Source: Amycolatopsis sp. EV170708-02-1 (GTDB lineage Bacteria > Actinomycetota > Actinomycetes > Mycobacteriales > Pseudonocardiaceae). From it: DNA of 64,000 nucleotides. This document shows, piece after piece, positions 17,321 to 25,880 of this stretch. The position numbers were made by a program, and so were the translations under genes. The notes under the pieces are model-generated. The model searched no databases. It had not been told where the DNA came from and was given only the letters and a program-made list of their open reading frames with translations. Positions within the stretch are counted from its first letter, which is position 1, and each line of letters starts with the position of its first letter. Where the stretch lies: NCBI RefSeq assembly GCF_022479115.1, contig NZ_CP092497.1:9486001-9550000 (forward strand), in the 5' to 3' direction.

Positions 17321-18154
17321 TTAGTGGGATGAAAGGTGCTCCACGAGCAAAGATGTGACGGCTTCGGGAGCCTCCTCCACGACCCAGTGAGAGACGTCCT
17401 CGATCATCTCGAAGCGGTACGGCCCGGTGACCCGGTTCGCGGTGTCGAGCGCGGCCGTCGAACCGAAGGCGGCGTCCTCGGTGCTCCAGATGTAGAGCGT
17501 CGGAACCTCGATCGGCCCGATCTTCCCGCCGGGACGGCCGGCGCGGTACCAGTTGAGCGCGGCGGTCAGCGCGCCCGGCTCGGAAAGGCGCTGGACGTAC
17601 TCGTCGATCTTGCTCGGCGGCACCTTCCAGTCGAACATGCGGCGCAGCGCGTCGGCGTTGTTCTCGAGCATCCGGCGTTCGGTGACGCGGGTCTGGCGCC
17701 ATTCGGTCATGTACGCCGAACGGAGATGCTGGTCCTCGTCGGTCTTCATGGCTTCCGCCAGTGCCGCCGGATGCGGCGTCGAAATCACCGCGAGACTGCG
17801 GAGCCTGCCGGGATGCGCATCGGCCGTCCACCACGCGACGGCGCCGCCCCAGTCGTGCCCGACGAGATCGAATTCGTTCCACCCCAAGCGATCCGCGATC
17901 GCGATGACGTCACCGACGAGATCGTCGATCCCGTAGTCGGAGGCCTGTTCCGGCCGTACGCCCGGCGAGTAGCCGCGCTGATCCGGGGCCACCGCGCGAT
18001 AGCCGAGCACGCCGAGCGTCGCGACCTGGTGCTCCCATTCCACCGCGGCCTCGGGAAACCCGTGCAGCAGCAGGACGGGGCGGCCGTCCTCGGGGCCCGC
18101 CGCGATGGCGTCGAAGGAACCGGCCGCGGTGGGGATGCTCAGCTGCTCGATCAC
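17321..18154 (-). CDS. Alpha/beta hydrolase, epoxide-hydrolase-like
   Basis: This 277-residue enzyme belongs to the alpha/beta hydrolases that use an aspartate nucleophile. The oxyanion HGFPE lies at 31-35, nucleophile Asp101 in GHDWGG, acid Asp227 in WSTED, and His256 in VSHWV. The cap motif NWYR with Tyr203 is typical of epoxide hydrolases, where cap tyrosines open the epoxide. The substrate is unknown. I chose GTG 18154 because upstream in-frame sequence shows no homology features. The gene is monocistronic, separated from idi by about 60 bases. Confidence 0.85.
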   Translation of the reverse strand: MIEQLSIPTAAGSFDAIAAGPEDGRPVLLLHGFPEAAVEWEHQVATLGVLGYRAVAPDQRGYSPGVRPEQASDYGIDDLVGDVIAIADRLGWNEFDLVGHDWGGAVAWWTADAHPGRLRSLAVISTPHPAALAEAMKTDEDQHLRSAYMTEWRQTRVTERRMLENNADALRRMFDWKVPPSKIDEYVQRLSEPGALTAALNWYRAGRPGGKIGPIEVPTLYIWSTEDAAFGSTAALDTANRVTGPYRFEMIEDVSHWVVEEAPEAVTSLLVEHLSSH

Positions 18155-18476
18155 GACTGCGACTTTACGGGTCTCCGGTTTCCGGCAAGCGGCAAGGGAT
18201 TGACGACCAGTGTTCGTTGATCGTCTAATGAACGCGCTGCCGATCTTCGGCCGCACTGGGGTGTCACACCGCTCGCGGGCGGAATCGGTGTCACCGCGGC
18301 GAATGTCGCGGTCGCGCAGGAGGAACCGGAACAGGTTTCGGTGCTCGGGGTCTGTGACGGCAACCCGAGCAGAGCAACATGGCCCGGTATTACACGATCA
18401 CCATGCGGTGTTTCGAGGTCGACCACGACCAGTGGAAGTTCGCCTACAAGACCAGGGGAACCTGAGTCGTGAACGA
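18155..18476 (+). other. Intergenic stretch with possible remnants of a small gene
   Basis: No confident gene lies in these 322 bases. On the plus strand, one frame from about 18219 reads VTPLAGGIGVTAANVAVAQ, which looks protein-like but lacks a start codon and changes character after about 18350. In another frame ATG 18379 opens a 28-codon peptide (MARYYTITMRCFEVDHDQWK...) ending at TGA 18463-18465, right before a strong terminator. These may be two pieces of one decayed gene or a real small gene with a poor upstream frame. Confidence 0.3.
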
Positions 18477-18507
18477 AACGCTCCCGCCGCCCGGCGGGAG
18501 CGTTTTT
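18477..18507. terminator. Rho-independent terminator
   Basis: AACGCTCCCGCC (18477-18488) pairs with GGCGGGAGCGTT (18493-18504) over a 4-base loop. On the plus strand it is followed by a run of T, ending at 18507. On the minus strand it starts 5 bases after the dusB stop, so it could serve both directions. Confidence 0.88.
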
Positions 18508-18511
18508 CGTT

Positions 18512-19657
18512 TCAGCCGCCCGAGTGCATGTCCTCGGCCTCGGGGACGCAGTCGTCGTCCGGGTCGTCGAGCCAGCCGTGCGGCAGCGTGACCTTGCCCG
18601 GCGAACCCTGCCGCCCGCGCGGACCGGTGGCCGCGGTGGGGAACGGGGCGTCGTGGTCGAGCTTGGCGATCAGGTCGTCGAGCTGGTCCATGCTGGACAG
18701 CATCGCGAAGCCGCGCCGCAGCTCGGAACCGACCGGGAAACCCATGAAGTACCAAGCCATGTGCTTGCGGATGTCGCGCATGGCCTTGTCGTGACCGTCG
18801 TGTTCGACGAGCAGTTCCGTGTGGCGGCGCAGCACCTTCGCGACCTCGCCGAGATTCGGCGGCGTCGGCTGCGGGCGGCCGGCGAAGGCGGCCTCCAGCT
18901 CGCCGAACAGCCACGGCCTGCCCAGGCAGCCGCGGCCGACGACGACGCCGTCGCAACCGGTCTCGTCGACCATGCGCAGCGCGTCCTCGGCGGAGAAGAT
19001 GTCACCGTTGCCGAGCACCGGGATGCTCGTGACGGCTTCCTTGAGCGCCGCGATCTTCGTCCAGTCGGCCTGGCCGGAATAGCGCTGCGCGGCGGTGCGA
19101 GCGTGCAGGCTGACCGCCGCCGCGCCCTCCGCCTCGGCGATACGCCCGGCGTCGAGGTACGTCAGGTGGTCGTCGTCGATGCCCACCCGGAACTTGACCG
19201 TGAACGGCACCCCCGCCTCGGCCGCGGCCTTCGCCGACTCGCGCACGATGTCGGCGAACAGCTTGCGCTTGAACGGCAACGCCGCGCCGCCGCCCTTGCG
19301 CGTCACCTTCGCCACCGGGCAGCCGAAGTTGCTGTCGATGTGGTCGGCGAGGCCCTCGCCGGTGATGATGCGGACGGCCTCGGCCATGGTCTTCGGGTCG
19401 ACCCCGTAAAGCTGCATGGACCTGGGCTTTTCGTTCTCGCCGAAGGTCATCATGTGCATGGTGCCGGGGTGGCGCTCGACCACCGCGCGGGCGGTGATCA
19501 TCTCGCAGACGTAGATGCCGGCGCCGTACTCCTGGCACAGCTGCCGGAACGCGACGTTGGTGATGCCCGCCATGGGAGCGAGCACGACCGGAGGATCGAC
19601 CTCGTAGGGGCCGATCTTCAGGCTGGGCTTGCTCAAGGTGGCTGTCACGTCCTCCAT
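18512..19657 (-). CDS. dusB: tRNA-dihydrouridine synthase, DusB type
   Basis: This FMN enzyme reduces specific uridines in tRNA to dihydrouridine with NADPH. The 381-residue protein has the family start PPVVLAPMAGITNVAFRQLC near residue 22, the catalytic-Cys motif DSNFGCPVAKV near 107, and the FMN phosphate loop PVLGNGDIFSAEDA near 225. The orthologue Rv0823c is likewise placed just beyond the LCP gene. The tail beyond about residue 330 is acidic and variable. Confidence 0.94.
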   Translation of the reverse strand: MEDVTATLSKPSLKIGPYEVDPPVVLAPMAGITNVAFRQLCQEYGAGIYVCEMITARAVVERHPGTMHMMTFGENEKPRSMQLYGVDPKTMAEAVRIITGEGLADHIDSNFGCPVAKVTRKGGGAALPFKRKLFADIVRESAKAAAEAGVPFTVKFRVGIDDDHLTYLDAGRIAEAEGAAAVSLHARTAAQRYSGQADWTKIAALKEAVTSIPVLGNGDIFSAEDALRMVDETGCDGVVVGRGCLGRPWLFGELEAAFAGRPQPTPPNLGEVAKVLRRHTELLVEHDGHDKAMRDIRKHMAWYFMGFPVGSELRRGFAMLSSMDQLDDLIAKLDHDAPFPTAATGPRGRQGSPGKVTLPHGWLDDPDDDCVPEAEDMHSGG

Positions 19658-19704
19658 TGTCGCCTGTGGTGTCTGTCACTCGCAGGTGGGCCGGTCTCCG
19701 TGTT

Positions 19705-19733
19705 GATTTCGGGATGTCGGATGTCCCGAAATC
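19705..19733. repeat. Short inverted repeat GATTTCGGGA
   Basis: GATTTCGGGA (19705-19714) is mirrored by TCCCGAAATC (19724-19733). The same GGATTTCGGGAC-like sequence forms larger hairpins at 35751-35851, so this may be a member of a dispersed family. It lies in the divergent region between dusB and 19858. Confidence 0.5.
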
Positions 19734-19857
19734 CAGACAGTGGCCCGGGTAGCTCCGCATCACCAATTTCACTCGTTGAGGGAGCGGAAGCAGCGGTGTT
19801 GCGAAGGGGGCTCGGACCGTACCGAATGCGTCGGGACAGGGTCCATAGGCTCGGCTG

Positions 19858-20433
19858 ATGTCCGCGCTCCAGGCCTTCGCCGACGAATCGTTCAAAGAGG
19901 ACGATGACGGCGGTTTCTATGTACTCGCGGCCGCGGTCTTACCCGTTGAACGGCACGCCGAGTTCCGCGAGGTCATGTTCGGCGTACGGGCCGAACGCAC
20001 GGGCAAACTGCATTGGAACGTGCTGACCGACGGTCAGAAACGAGCGGTCGTCAAGCGGGTCGCCGACTTAGGGGAATTACACCTGGTGGCGGTGGGCGCT
20101 CCGGTGCCGGCGCGACGGCAGGAACGAGGCCGTGCTCTGTGCTTGCAGCGTCTGGTGATGGAGTTGCACGCGCTCGGTGTCGGCCTTTTGGTCGCTGAAG
20201 GCCGAACCGCTCAGCTCGACGCTCGTGATGTGCGCACTGTCCAACAGAGCCGCTTTTCACTGCCTCAGGGCGCCGCGTTTCGCGTTCGGCACGCTCGCGG
20301 TGTCGATGAGCCGCTGTTGTGGATCCCCGACATCGTCGCTGGTGCTGTCCGCGCGCGTCGACAAGGAATTCCCGACTACGCCGACCAGCTGGCCGAGTGC
20401 GCGATCGAGCTGGAGGTCGACACGCGTTCCTGA
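19858..20433 (+). CDS. DUF3800-like hypothetical protein
   Basis: This 191-residue soluble protein opens with ALQAFADESFKEDDDGGFYVLAA, which resembles the acidic start of DUF3800 proteins (an RNase H-like fold). It also has KLHWNVLTDGQKRAVV and LLWIPDIVAGAVRARRQG. A conserved Asp/Glu pair (ADES) and a late Asp (PDIVAGA) fit a metal-dependent nuclease site, but activity is not shown. The gene stands alone between divergent dusB and the prenyltransferase. The assignment rests on pattern similarity only. Confidence 0.65.
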   Translation: MSALQAFADESFKEDDDGGFYVLAAAVLPVERHAEFREVMFGVRAERTGKLHWNVLTDGQKRAVVKRVADLGELHLVAVGAPVPARRQERGRALCLQRLVMELHALGVGLLVAEGRTAQLDARDVRTVQQSRFSLPQGAAFRVRHARGVDEPLLWIPDIVAGAVRARRQGIPDYADQLAECAIELEVDTRS

Positions 20434-20559
20434 GCCCGGACATGCGTAAGGCCAGGGTCCCGGTATTCCCCGGGTGCACCTGGCCTTGCGACTCGTGCGA
20501 CGCCCACGGCGCCGCACTCCACGTCATCCGAAACAGCTCGGACGGCACTTCAAGCGTAG

Positions 20560-20599
20560 CTCATGTGCCCTCATGAGCGCATATGAAAGCTCATGAGCG
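20560..20599 (+). promoter_or_regulatory. Helically phased 10-bp repeats before the prenyltransferase
   Basis: Four consecutive 10-base blocks read CTCATGTGCC, CTCATGAGCG, CATATGAAAG and CTCATGAGCG (20560, 20570, 20580, 20590). Two carry the palindrome CTCATGAG with centres 20 bp apart, on the same DNA face. The block ends 39 bases before the ATG at 20639 and could bind a dimeric regulator. Confidence 0.5.
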
Positions 20600-20638
20600 T
20601 TCAGCGCGCCGAATCCCGATTTCGGTAGCTTCGCCTTC

Positions 20639-21397
20639 ATGAGCGTCCGGACCAGACTCGACGACCTCTACGCACGCCGGCTCCGCGCCCGCCTCCTCCA
20701 AGGTCCGTTGCCGCGCCACGTCGGCGTGATCATCGACGGCAACCGCCGCTGGGCCCGCGCGATGGGCTTCGAGGACGTCCGCGAGGGGCATCGTCACGGA
20801 GCTCAGCACATCGCACGGTTGATGTCGTGGTGCGAAGGCCTCGGCATCGGGCACGTGACGGTGTACCTCGCTTCGGTCGACAACCTGACGAAGCGCGCTT
20901 CGCCGGAGATGGCCTTCTTGATGCAGGTGATCGAGGACGTCGTCCGCGAGCGGCTCACCGCCCCGGGCGCGAACTGGCGCGTCGCGCCGGTGGGACGTCT
21001 CGACATGCTGCCGTCGTCGACGGCCGAAGTGCTGAAACAGGCCGAAGAGGACACTCGGGACGCGACGGGGCCTGAGCTGACCCTCGCGATCGGGTACGGA
21101 AGCCGCGAGGAGATCGTCGACGCCGTCCGCGATCTCGTGCTCGAAGGGGCGGCGGACGGCAAGTCCCTCGTGGAGATCGCGGAGTCCGTCTCCGTCGACG
21201 CGCTCGCCGCGCATCTGTACACGGTCGGCAGTCCCGATCCCGACCTGATCATCCGGACCAGCGGCGAGGTCCGGCTGTCCGGATTCCTGCTTTGGCAGGC
21301 CAAGGATTCCCGGCTGTACTTCTGCGACGTCAACTGGCCGGGCTTCCGGTACGTGGACCTCCTGAGAGCACTCCGGGTGTGGGCCAGATCGCGATGA
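20639..21397 (+). CDS. Isoprenyl transferase (cis-prenyltransferase, UppS family)
   Basis: The enzyme extends an allylic diphosphate with isopentenyl diphosphate in cis geometry; products in actinomycetes range from Z,E-farnesyl to decaprenyl diphosphate, the carriers for cell-wall sugars. The 252-residue protein has VIIDGNRRWAR with catalytic Asp33, ASVDNLTKRASPEMAFL, GYGSREEIVDAVRDL and RTSGEVRLSGFLLWQ. In the last motif Gly stands where most family members have Asn. The length suits a cytosolic UppS homologue, and chain length cannot be told from sequence. The starting ATG follows a phased-repeat region. Confidence 0.9.
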   Translation: MSVRTRLDDLYARRLRARLLQGPLPRHVGVIIDGNRRWARAMGFEDVREGHRHGAQHIARLMSWCEGLGIGHVTVYLASVDNLTKRASPEMAFLMQVIEDVVRERLTAPGANWRVAPVGRLDMLPSSTAEVLKQAEEDTRDATGPELTLAIGYGSREEIVDAVRDLVLEGAADGKSLVEIAESVSVDALAAHLYTVGSPDPDLIIRTSGEVRLSGFLLWQAKDSRLYFCDVNWPGFRYVDLLRALRVWARSR

Positions 21398-21481
21398 TCT
21401 TGCAGGTCGCGACCACATCGTCATCACGATTGAGTAGTGCTACGGATCCCCCGGAGCGCCTCAGGCCGCATGCTGATCGCC

Positions 21482-23431
21482 ATGACCACCGATGGGGATG
21501 TGCTCCTCAGGCTCGCCGGGGAGATCGACGACCTTGGGGCCCGCCTCGCGCGGGTCGGCACCGAGCTGCGGACCGTCCAGTCCGCGGCGGAACCGAAGCC
21601 CGAAGAAGCGCCTGAACAGGAAGAGCAGCAGGCGGAGCAGGCCGCGGCACCGCAGGCCGAGCAGCCCTCGGGCCCGCAGCCGCAGGCCGGACAGCCGCAG
21701 CAGCCCCAGGTGCCGAACCAGGCCCAGCCGCAGCAGCCCCAGGTGCCCCAGCAGCAATACCAGCAGCCCTACCCGCACCCCCACTACCAGCAGCACGCCC
21801 AGTACCAGCGCTACCAGCAGGCCCAGTACGCGCAGTGGCACCAACAGCAGCAGTACCGCCAGCAGCCGCAGCAGCCCTACCGCCCGTATCAGCCCGCGCC
21901 GAAGGTGTCGCTCGCCGAGAGGCTGGGCAAGGAGGGCGCCGGCAGCAGGCTCCTGGCCTGGATCGGCGGCGCGGTCACGTTGCTCGGCATCGTGTTGTTC
22001 CTCGTGCTCGCGATCCAGCGTGGCTGGTTCGGCCCGATGCCGCGGGTGATCGGCGGCGCCGTGCTCGGCGCGGTGCTGGTCGGGATCGGCCTGAGGCTGC
22101 ACCGCACGCCGGCGGGCCGCACGGGTGCGTTCGCGCTCGCCGCGACCGGGATCGGCGCGTTGTACCTCGACGCCATCGCCGCGACGACGATGTACGAGTA
22201 CCTCCCGGCCTACGCCGGTCTCGCGATCGGGCTCCTGATCGCGGTCGGCGGGTTGCTGCTGGCCGTGCGCTGGAAGTCGTCGCTGCTCGCGACTGCCGTC
22301 GTGCTCGGCTGCGTGATCTGCGCGCCCATCATCACGCAGGGGTTCACCCCGCAGCTGGTCGCGTTCCTGCTCGTGGTCCAGGTCGCTTCGACGCCGGTGC
22401 AGCTGCGCCAGTCGTGGCCGTCGGTCGCGGTCGCGGCCGGGATCCCGCCGCTGATCGCGTCGGTCTGCAGCACCTCGTTCACCGGCGTCGGCGGCAGCGC
22501 GGCCAACACCGCCGCCGCGCTGGCCGCGGGCGGGGTCGGGCTCGTCCTCGCCTTGATCGTCACCCTCAAGCGGAGCGGGGACGCCGCCGCGCTCGCCCTG
22601 CTGGCCGTCGCCCCCGCGCCGTCGCTGCTCGCCGCGCTGTTCCTGCCGAAGACCCCTGCCGTGCTCGTCACCGCCTCGGTCGCGCTGGTGCTGCTCGCGG
22701 TGTGGGCGGCCGGGCAGTGGCTCGACGGCTGGACGGGTGAGCTCGCGGGCGCCGCCGGGCTCGTCGCGGCCCTGCAGACGACGATGACGCTGTTCGACGG
22801 CAGTGCCCGTTCGGGGATCCTCATCGGCGAAGCGGTTCTGCTGGCGCTGGTCGCGCTGTGGACGAAGAAGCACGTGGCGCTCTTCGGCGGGATGGGCTTC
22901 GCCGTCATCGGCGGCATGATCGCGCTGGTCATCGACGTCCCGCCGACGCTGTTCTTCCTGATCCGTAACCGTCCGGACGCCGACCTCGCCGCCGCGTTCC
23001 TGGTGGCCCTCGCGATCCTGGCCGCCTCGATCACGCTTCCGTGGGTCTCGCACCGGCTCGGGCTGTTCAAGGCCGCGGCGGAGAACGTGGCGCCGTGGAT
23101 CCTCGCCGGGCTCTGCGGGCTCTACGGCGCGGGCGCGCTGGTGCTGTGCGGCGCGCTGCTGGTGGTTCCCGGCCGGTCGGGTTTCCTGCTCGGCCACGTG
23201 GTGATCACGGTGTCGTGGACGGTCGCGGCGCTGGTGCTGCTCATCCGCGGCATCTCGGCGGTCAACCTGCGGGTGATCGGGTTCGTGCTGGTCGGCGCCG
23301 CGGTGCTGAAGCTGGTCCTGTTCGACCTCTCCGCGCTCGACGGCCTGGCCAGGGTCGCCGCCTTCCTCATCGCCGGTCTGGTGCTGCTCGGCGCGGGGAC
23401 GCGCTACGCGAAACTCGTCGCGTCTCGCTGA
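21482..23431 (+). CDS. DUF2339 multi-spanning membrane protein
   Basis: A 649-residue integral membrane protein of unknown function. A short coiled-coil start (LRLAGEIDDLGARLARVGTEL) is followed by a Gln/Pro-rich linker to about residue 140. Then a run of about 15-18 hydrophobic helices begins with GSRLLAWIGGAVTLLGIVLF. This architecture is that of DUF2339. I use ATG 21482; ATG 21470 is four codons earlier. It is followed by an unrelated oxidoreductase gene. Confidence 0.85.
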   Translation: MTTDGDVLLRLAGEIDDLGARLARVGTELRTVQSAAEPKPEEAPEQEEQQAEQAAAPQAEQPSGPQPQAGQPQQPQVPNQAQPQQPQVPQQQYQQPYPHPHYQQHAQYQRYQQAQYAQWHQQQQYRQQPQQPYRPYQPAPKVSLAERLGKEGAGSRLLAWIGGAVTLLGIVLFLVLAIQRGWFGPMPRVIGGAVLGAVLVGIGLRLHRTPAGRTGAFALAATGIGALYLDAIAATTMYEYLPAYAGLAIGLLIAVGGLLLAVRWKSSLLATAVVLGCVICAPIITQGFTPQLVAFLLVVQVASTPVQLRQSWPSVAVAAGIPPLIASVCSTSFTGVGGSAANTAAALAAGGVGLVLALIVTLKRSGDAAALALLAVAPAPSLLAALFLPKTPAVLVTASVALVLLAVWAAGQWLDGWTGELAGAAGLVAALQTTMTLFDGSARSGILIGEAVLLALVALWTKKHVALFGGMGFAVIGGMIALVIDVPPTLFFLIRNRPDADLAAAFLVALAILAASITLPWVSHRLGLFKAAAENVAPWILAGLCGLYGAGALVLCGALLVVPGRSGFLLGHVVITVSWTVAALVLLIRGISAVNLRVIGFVLVGAAVLKLVLFDLSALDGLARVAAFLIAGLVLLGAGTRYAKLVASR

Positions 23432-23475
23432 CCGGAACGAGGAAGAAAAGCCGCGGGGCCGTGGTTGGTCGGTGC

Positions 23476-23877
23476 ATGACCTACCAACCCGACCCGCGGC
23501 TCGCCGAGCGGGCGAAGGAGAACGTCGCCTGGCTGACCACGATCAGCCCGAAGGGACGCCCTTCGCCCCGCCCGGTGTGGTTCGTGCTCGACGGTGACGA
23601 CTTCATCGTCTTCAGCCAGCCGGACACGGCGAAGACCCGGCACATCGAAGCCAACTCCGAGGTCAGCCTCCACTTCAACAGCGACGAGCACGGGGGCTCG
23701 ATCCTGGTGATCGGCGGCAAGGCCGAGATCCTGCCGGACGGTCTCGCGTCGGAGCAGCCGGGTTTCCTCGCCAAGTACGAGAAGCACTACCCGGCGATCG
23801 ACTACGACGTCCCGAAATTCGACCGGGAGTACAGCGTCCGGATCAGGATCCGGCCCGAACGTACGTGGGGCTTCTAG
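23476..23877 (+). CDS. PPOX-class F420-dependent oxidoreductase (split beta-barrel)
   Basis: Small flavin/F420-binding split beta-barrel proteins of this type reduce varied substrates with F420H2. The 133-residue protein has the family pattern NVAWLTTISPKGRPSPRPVW near residue 15, then GDDFIVFSQPDTAKTRHIE and SVSLHFNS-like strands, and ends with RPERTWGF. It resembles the Rv3369-type subgroup. The physiological substrate is unknown. The stop TAG at 23875-23877 overlaps the stop of the convergent SOD-like gene in the palindrome CTAG. Confidence 0.85.
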   Translation: MTYQPDPRLAERAKENVAWLTTISPKGRPSPRPVWFVLDGDDFIVFSQPDTAKTRHIEANSEVSLHFNSDEHGGSILVIGGKAEILPDGLASEQPGFLAKYEKHYPAIDYDVPKFDREYSVRIRIRPERTWGF

Positions 23878-24425
23878 AAACCGACGGTCACGCAGGCCAG
23901 CCGGGCCCCCGCGGTCCCGGCGTGGCCCGGGTCGGTGTGCGTATGCGTTTCGTGGATCACGATCGAGTTCGCGCGCCGGTCGGTGAACGTCCAGTCCACT
24001 TTGGACACGGCGACGCCGCGGCCGGTGGCGTCGGTGGTGAGGTCGAGCCAGATCTCGTTGCGGGGGTTGGCGTAGGCCGGGTCCACCGACGGCTTCACCG
24101 GGTCTTCGACGTTCTGGTAGTGCGGGCCGGCCAGATCACCGGTGGCGCCGCACGGCTTGGTGTGCGCGTGGGCGCCGTATTCGCGGTTGGGCAGCAGGCC
24201 GGTCACGAGGACCGCGGTCGAGGTGCCGAAGGCCTTGGAGGTCAACCCGAAGACGTGCGCGCGGGCACCGGGCGGCGCCAGATCGGGTTTGTAGATGGTG
24301 AGACCGCTCTTGGCGGTGATCACGTGGACCCGGGAGCCGGGGACGGCGGTGGCCGGTCCGGCGCCGGCGGTCAGGGCCAGTGCGGCCGCGGACAGGACGA
24401 GGGCGAGTGCGGGGACGGGGCGCAT
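23874..24425 (-). CDS. Secreted Cu-only superoxide dismutase-like protein
   Basis: This 183-residue secreted protein has a clear signal peptide (residues 1-27, cleavage near ATA-VPG) and the Cu/Zn-SOD fold. Copper ligands are visible: HAH in GAHAHTKPCG, His in GPHYQN and His in IVIHETHTH. So are the disulfide cysteines (KPCG and RLAC) and the substrate-guiding Arg in GTAGARLAC. The zinc-loop histidines usual after GPHYN are missing; that region reads VEDPVKPSVDPAYANPRNE. It therefore looks like a Cu-only SOD, as described for some fungal and mycobacterial enzymes. Activity is an inference. Confidence 0.8.
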   Translation of the reverse strand: MRPVPALALVLSAAALALTAGAGPATAVPGSRVHVITAKSGLTIYKPDLAPPGARAHVFGLTSKAFGTSTAVLVTGLLPNREYGAHAHTKPCGATGDLAGPHYQNVEDPVKPSVDPAYANPRNEIWLDLTTDATGRGVAVSKVDWTFTDRRANSIVIHETHTHTDPGHAGTAGARLACVTVGF

Positions 24426-24508
24426 GCCCCTTGCCTAGTCCGCACGAATCGGACACGCCAGGGTGGTCACTCGGTCGGGCGATCATTCTCAAACTATGGG
24501 CAGGATAC

Positions 24509-25471
24509 GTGAGTAGCAACCCTCCGGATCGCACTTGGCTGGTCGCGGTCGCCGCCGCTCTTTGGGGCACCGACGGGCTTTTGAGGCTCCCGCTCGCCGA
24601 GGCGCTCCCGGCGGCCACGGTCGTCTTCTGGGAGCACCTGCTGGTGGTGCTCGTGCTGAGTCCCTTCATTCCCGGCGCTTTCCGCGCGCTGCGCCGCACC
24701 GGGCCACGGGAATGGCTGGCCGTGCTCGCCATCGGCGGCGGATCCTCCGCGCTCGCGACGGCGATGTTCACCGCGGCCTTCAAACTGGGCGACCCGGTGA
24801 CGCCGCTGGTGCTGCAGAAGCTCCAGCCGGTGTTCGCCGTGCTCGCCGCGTATTTCGTCCTTCGTGAGCGGGTCCGCCCCGGGTACGCCTTCTTCGCCGT
24901 CCCGGCGCTGCTCGGCGCCTGGCTGCTGGCGTTCAAGGATCCGCTGAACATCCAGGTCGCCGCGGCGAAGGCGGCGCTGCTGGCGATCGGCGCGGCCGCG
25001 TTGTGGGCGGCGGGCACGGTGCTCGGGCGGATGCTCTCCACCGAACTGGCGCCGAAGGAGGTCACCACCCTGCGCTTCACCGTCGGGCTCCCGGTCGCGG
25101 CGGGCATCGTGGCGTACCAGGGCGGCCGGTTCGCGGTCGGCTGGGACAACGCGCTCGGGCTCGGCCTGCTCGCCCTGGTCCCTGGCCTGCTGGCGCTGAG
25201 CCTGTACTACCTGGGCCTGCGGTCGACCCCCGCCGCGAGGGCGACGCTGGCCGAGCTCGCGTTCCCCGTCACCGCGGCCGTGATCGGCGTATTGTGCTTG
25301 AACGCCGATTTGTCGGGTACTCAGTGGCTGGGCCTCGCCGTGGTGGTCGTGTCAGTGACGTCGCTCGGCTGGCACGAAAAGGTCAGGCGTCAACCGATGG
25401 TCTTGGAGCCGCCACATGGTCGAGCACACCGGCGAGACGAAGAACGAGCGCCTGACCCGCAACGTCAGTGA
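24509..25471 (+). CDS. EamA/DMT family transporter
   Basis: A 320-residue drug/metabolite transporter family permease with ten predicted helices in two EamA repeats. The first starts TWLVAVAAALWGTDGLLR and has the PLVLQKLQPVFAVLAAY block; the second contains ALLAIGAAALWAAGTVLGR and STPAARATLAELAFPVTAAV. The substrate is unknown. I chose GTG 24509 with AGGA just upstream, because the longer frame runs into the divergent SOD-like gene. The C-terminal 56 bases overlap the next gene in another frame. Confidence 0.85.
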   Translation: MSSNPPDRTWLVAVAAALWGTDGLLRLPLAEALPAATVVFWEHLLVVLVLSPFIPGAFRALRRTGPREWLAVLAIGGGSSALATAMFTAAFKLGDPVTPLVLQKLQPVFAVLAAYFVLRERVRPGYAFFAVPALLGAWLLAFKDPLNIQVAAAKAALLAIGAAALWAAGTVLGRMLSTELAPKEVTTLRFTVGLPVAAGIVAYQGGRFAVGWDNALGLGLLALVPGLLALSLYYLGLRSTPAARATLAELAFPVTAAVIGVLCLNADLSGTQWLGLAVVVVSVTSLGWHEKVRRQPMVLEPPHGRAHRRDEERAPDPQRQ

Positions 25472-25880
25472 GCTCCTGCAGGAGCTGCGGGTCGCGCAGG
25501 CCGGTGTCCAGATCCTCTTCGGTTTCCTGCTCACGGTGGTGTTCACCGACGAGTTCCACAACGCGAGCGGATTCGAGAAATCCGTCCACCTGACGGCGGT
25601 CCTGCTCACGGTCTGCTCGACCGTGCTGCTGACGGCGCCCGCCGCGTGGCACCGGCTGCTGTTCCGCACCGGGAACCGTGAGCGGATCCTCACCGTCGGC
25701 AATCGTTCCGTCCTGGTCGGCCTCGGCTGCCTGGCGGCCGCCATCACCACCACCGTCGCGCTCATCGCCAAGGTCGTCTTCGGCCCGATCGCGATGACGA
25801 TCTTCGGCGTGGTGTCGGGGGTGCTGTTCGTCGTCATGTGGTTCGTCGTGCCGAAGAAGATCGACCGCAACGGCGACTGA
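25416..25880 (+). CDS. DUF6328 family membrane protein
   Basis: A 154-residue membrane protein of unknown function. A soluble N-terminus (ERLTRNVSELLQELRVAQAG) precedes four hydrophobic helices, the first of which reads VQILFGFLLTVVF. The third and fourth lie at about residues 92-112 and 117-140. The whole matches the DUF6328 pattern. It overlaps the EamA transporter gene by 56 bases, so the two are probably cotranscribed. Its stop directly abuts the stop of the convergent gene. Confidence 0.8.
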   Translation: MVEHTGETKNERLTRNVSELLQELRVAQAGVQILFGFLLTVVFTDEFHNASGFEKSVHLTAVLLTVCSTVLLTAPAAWHRLLFRTGNRERILTVGNRSVLVGLGCLAAAITTTVALIAKVVFGPIAMTIFGVVSGVLFVVMWFVVPKKIDRNGD

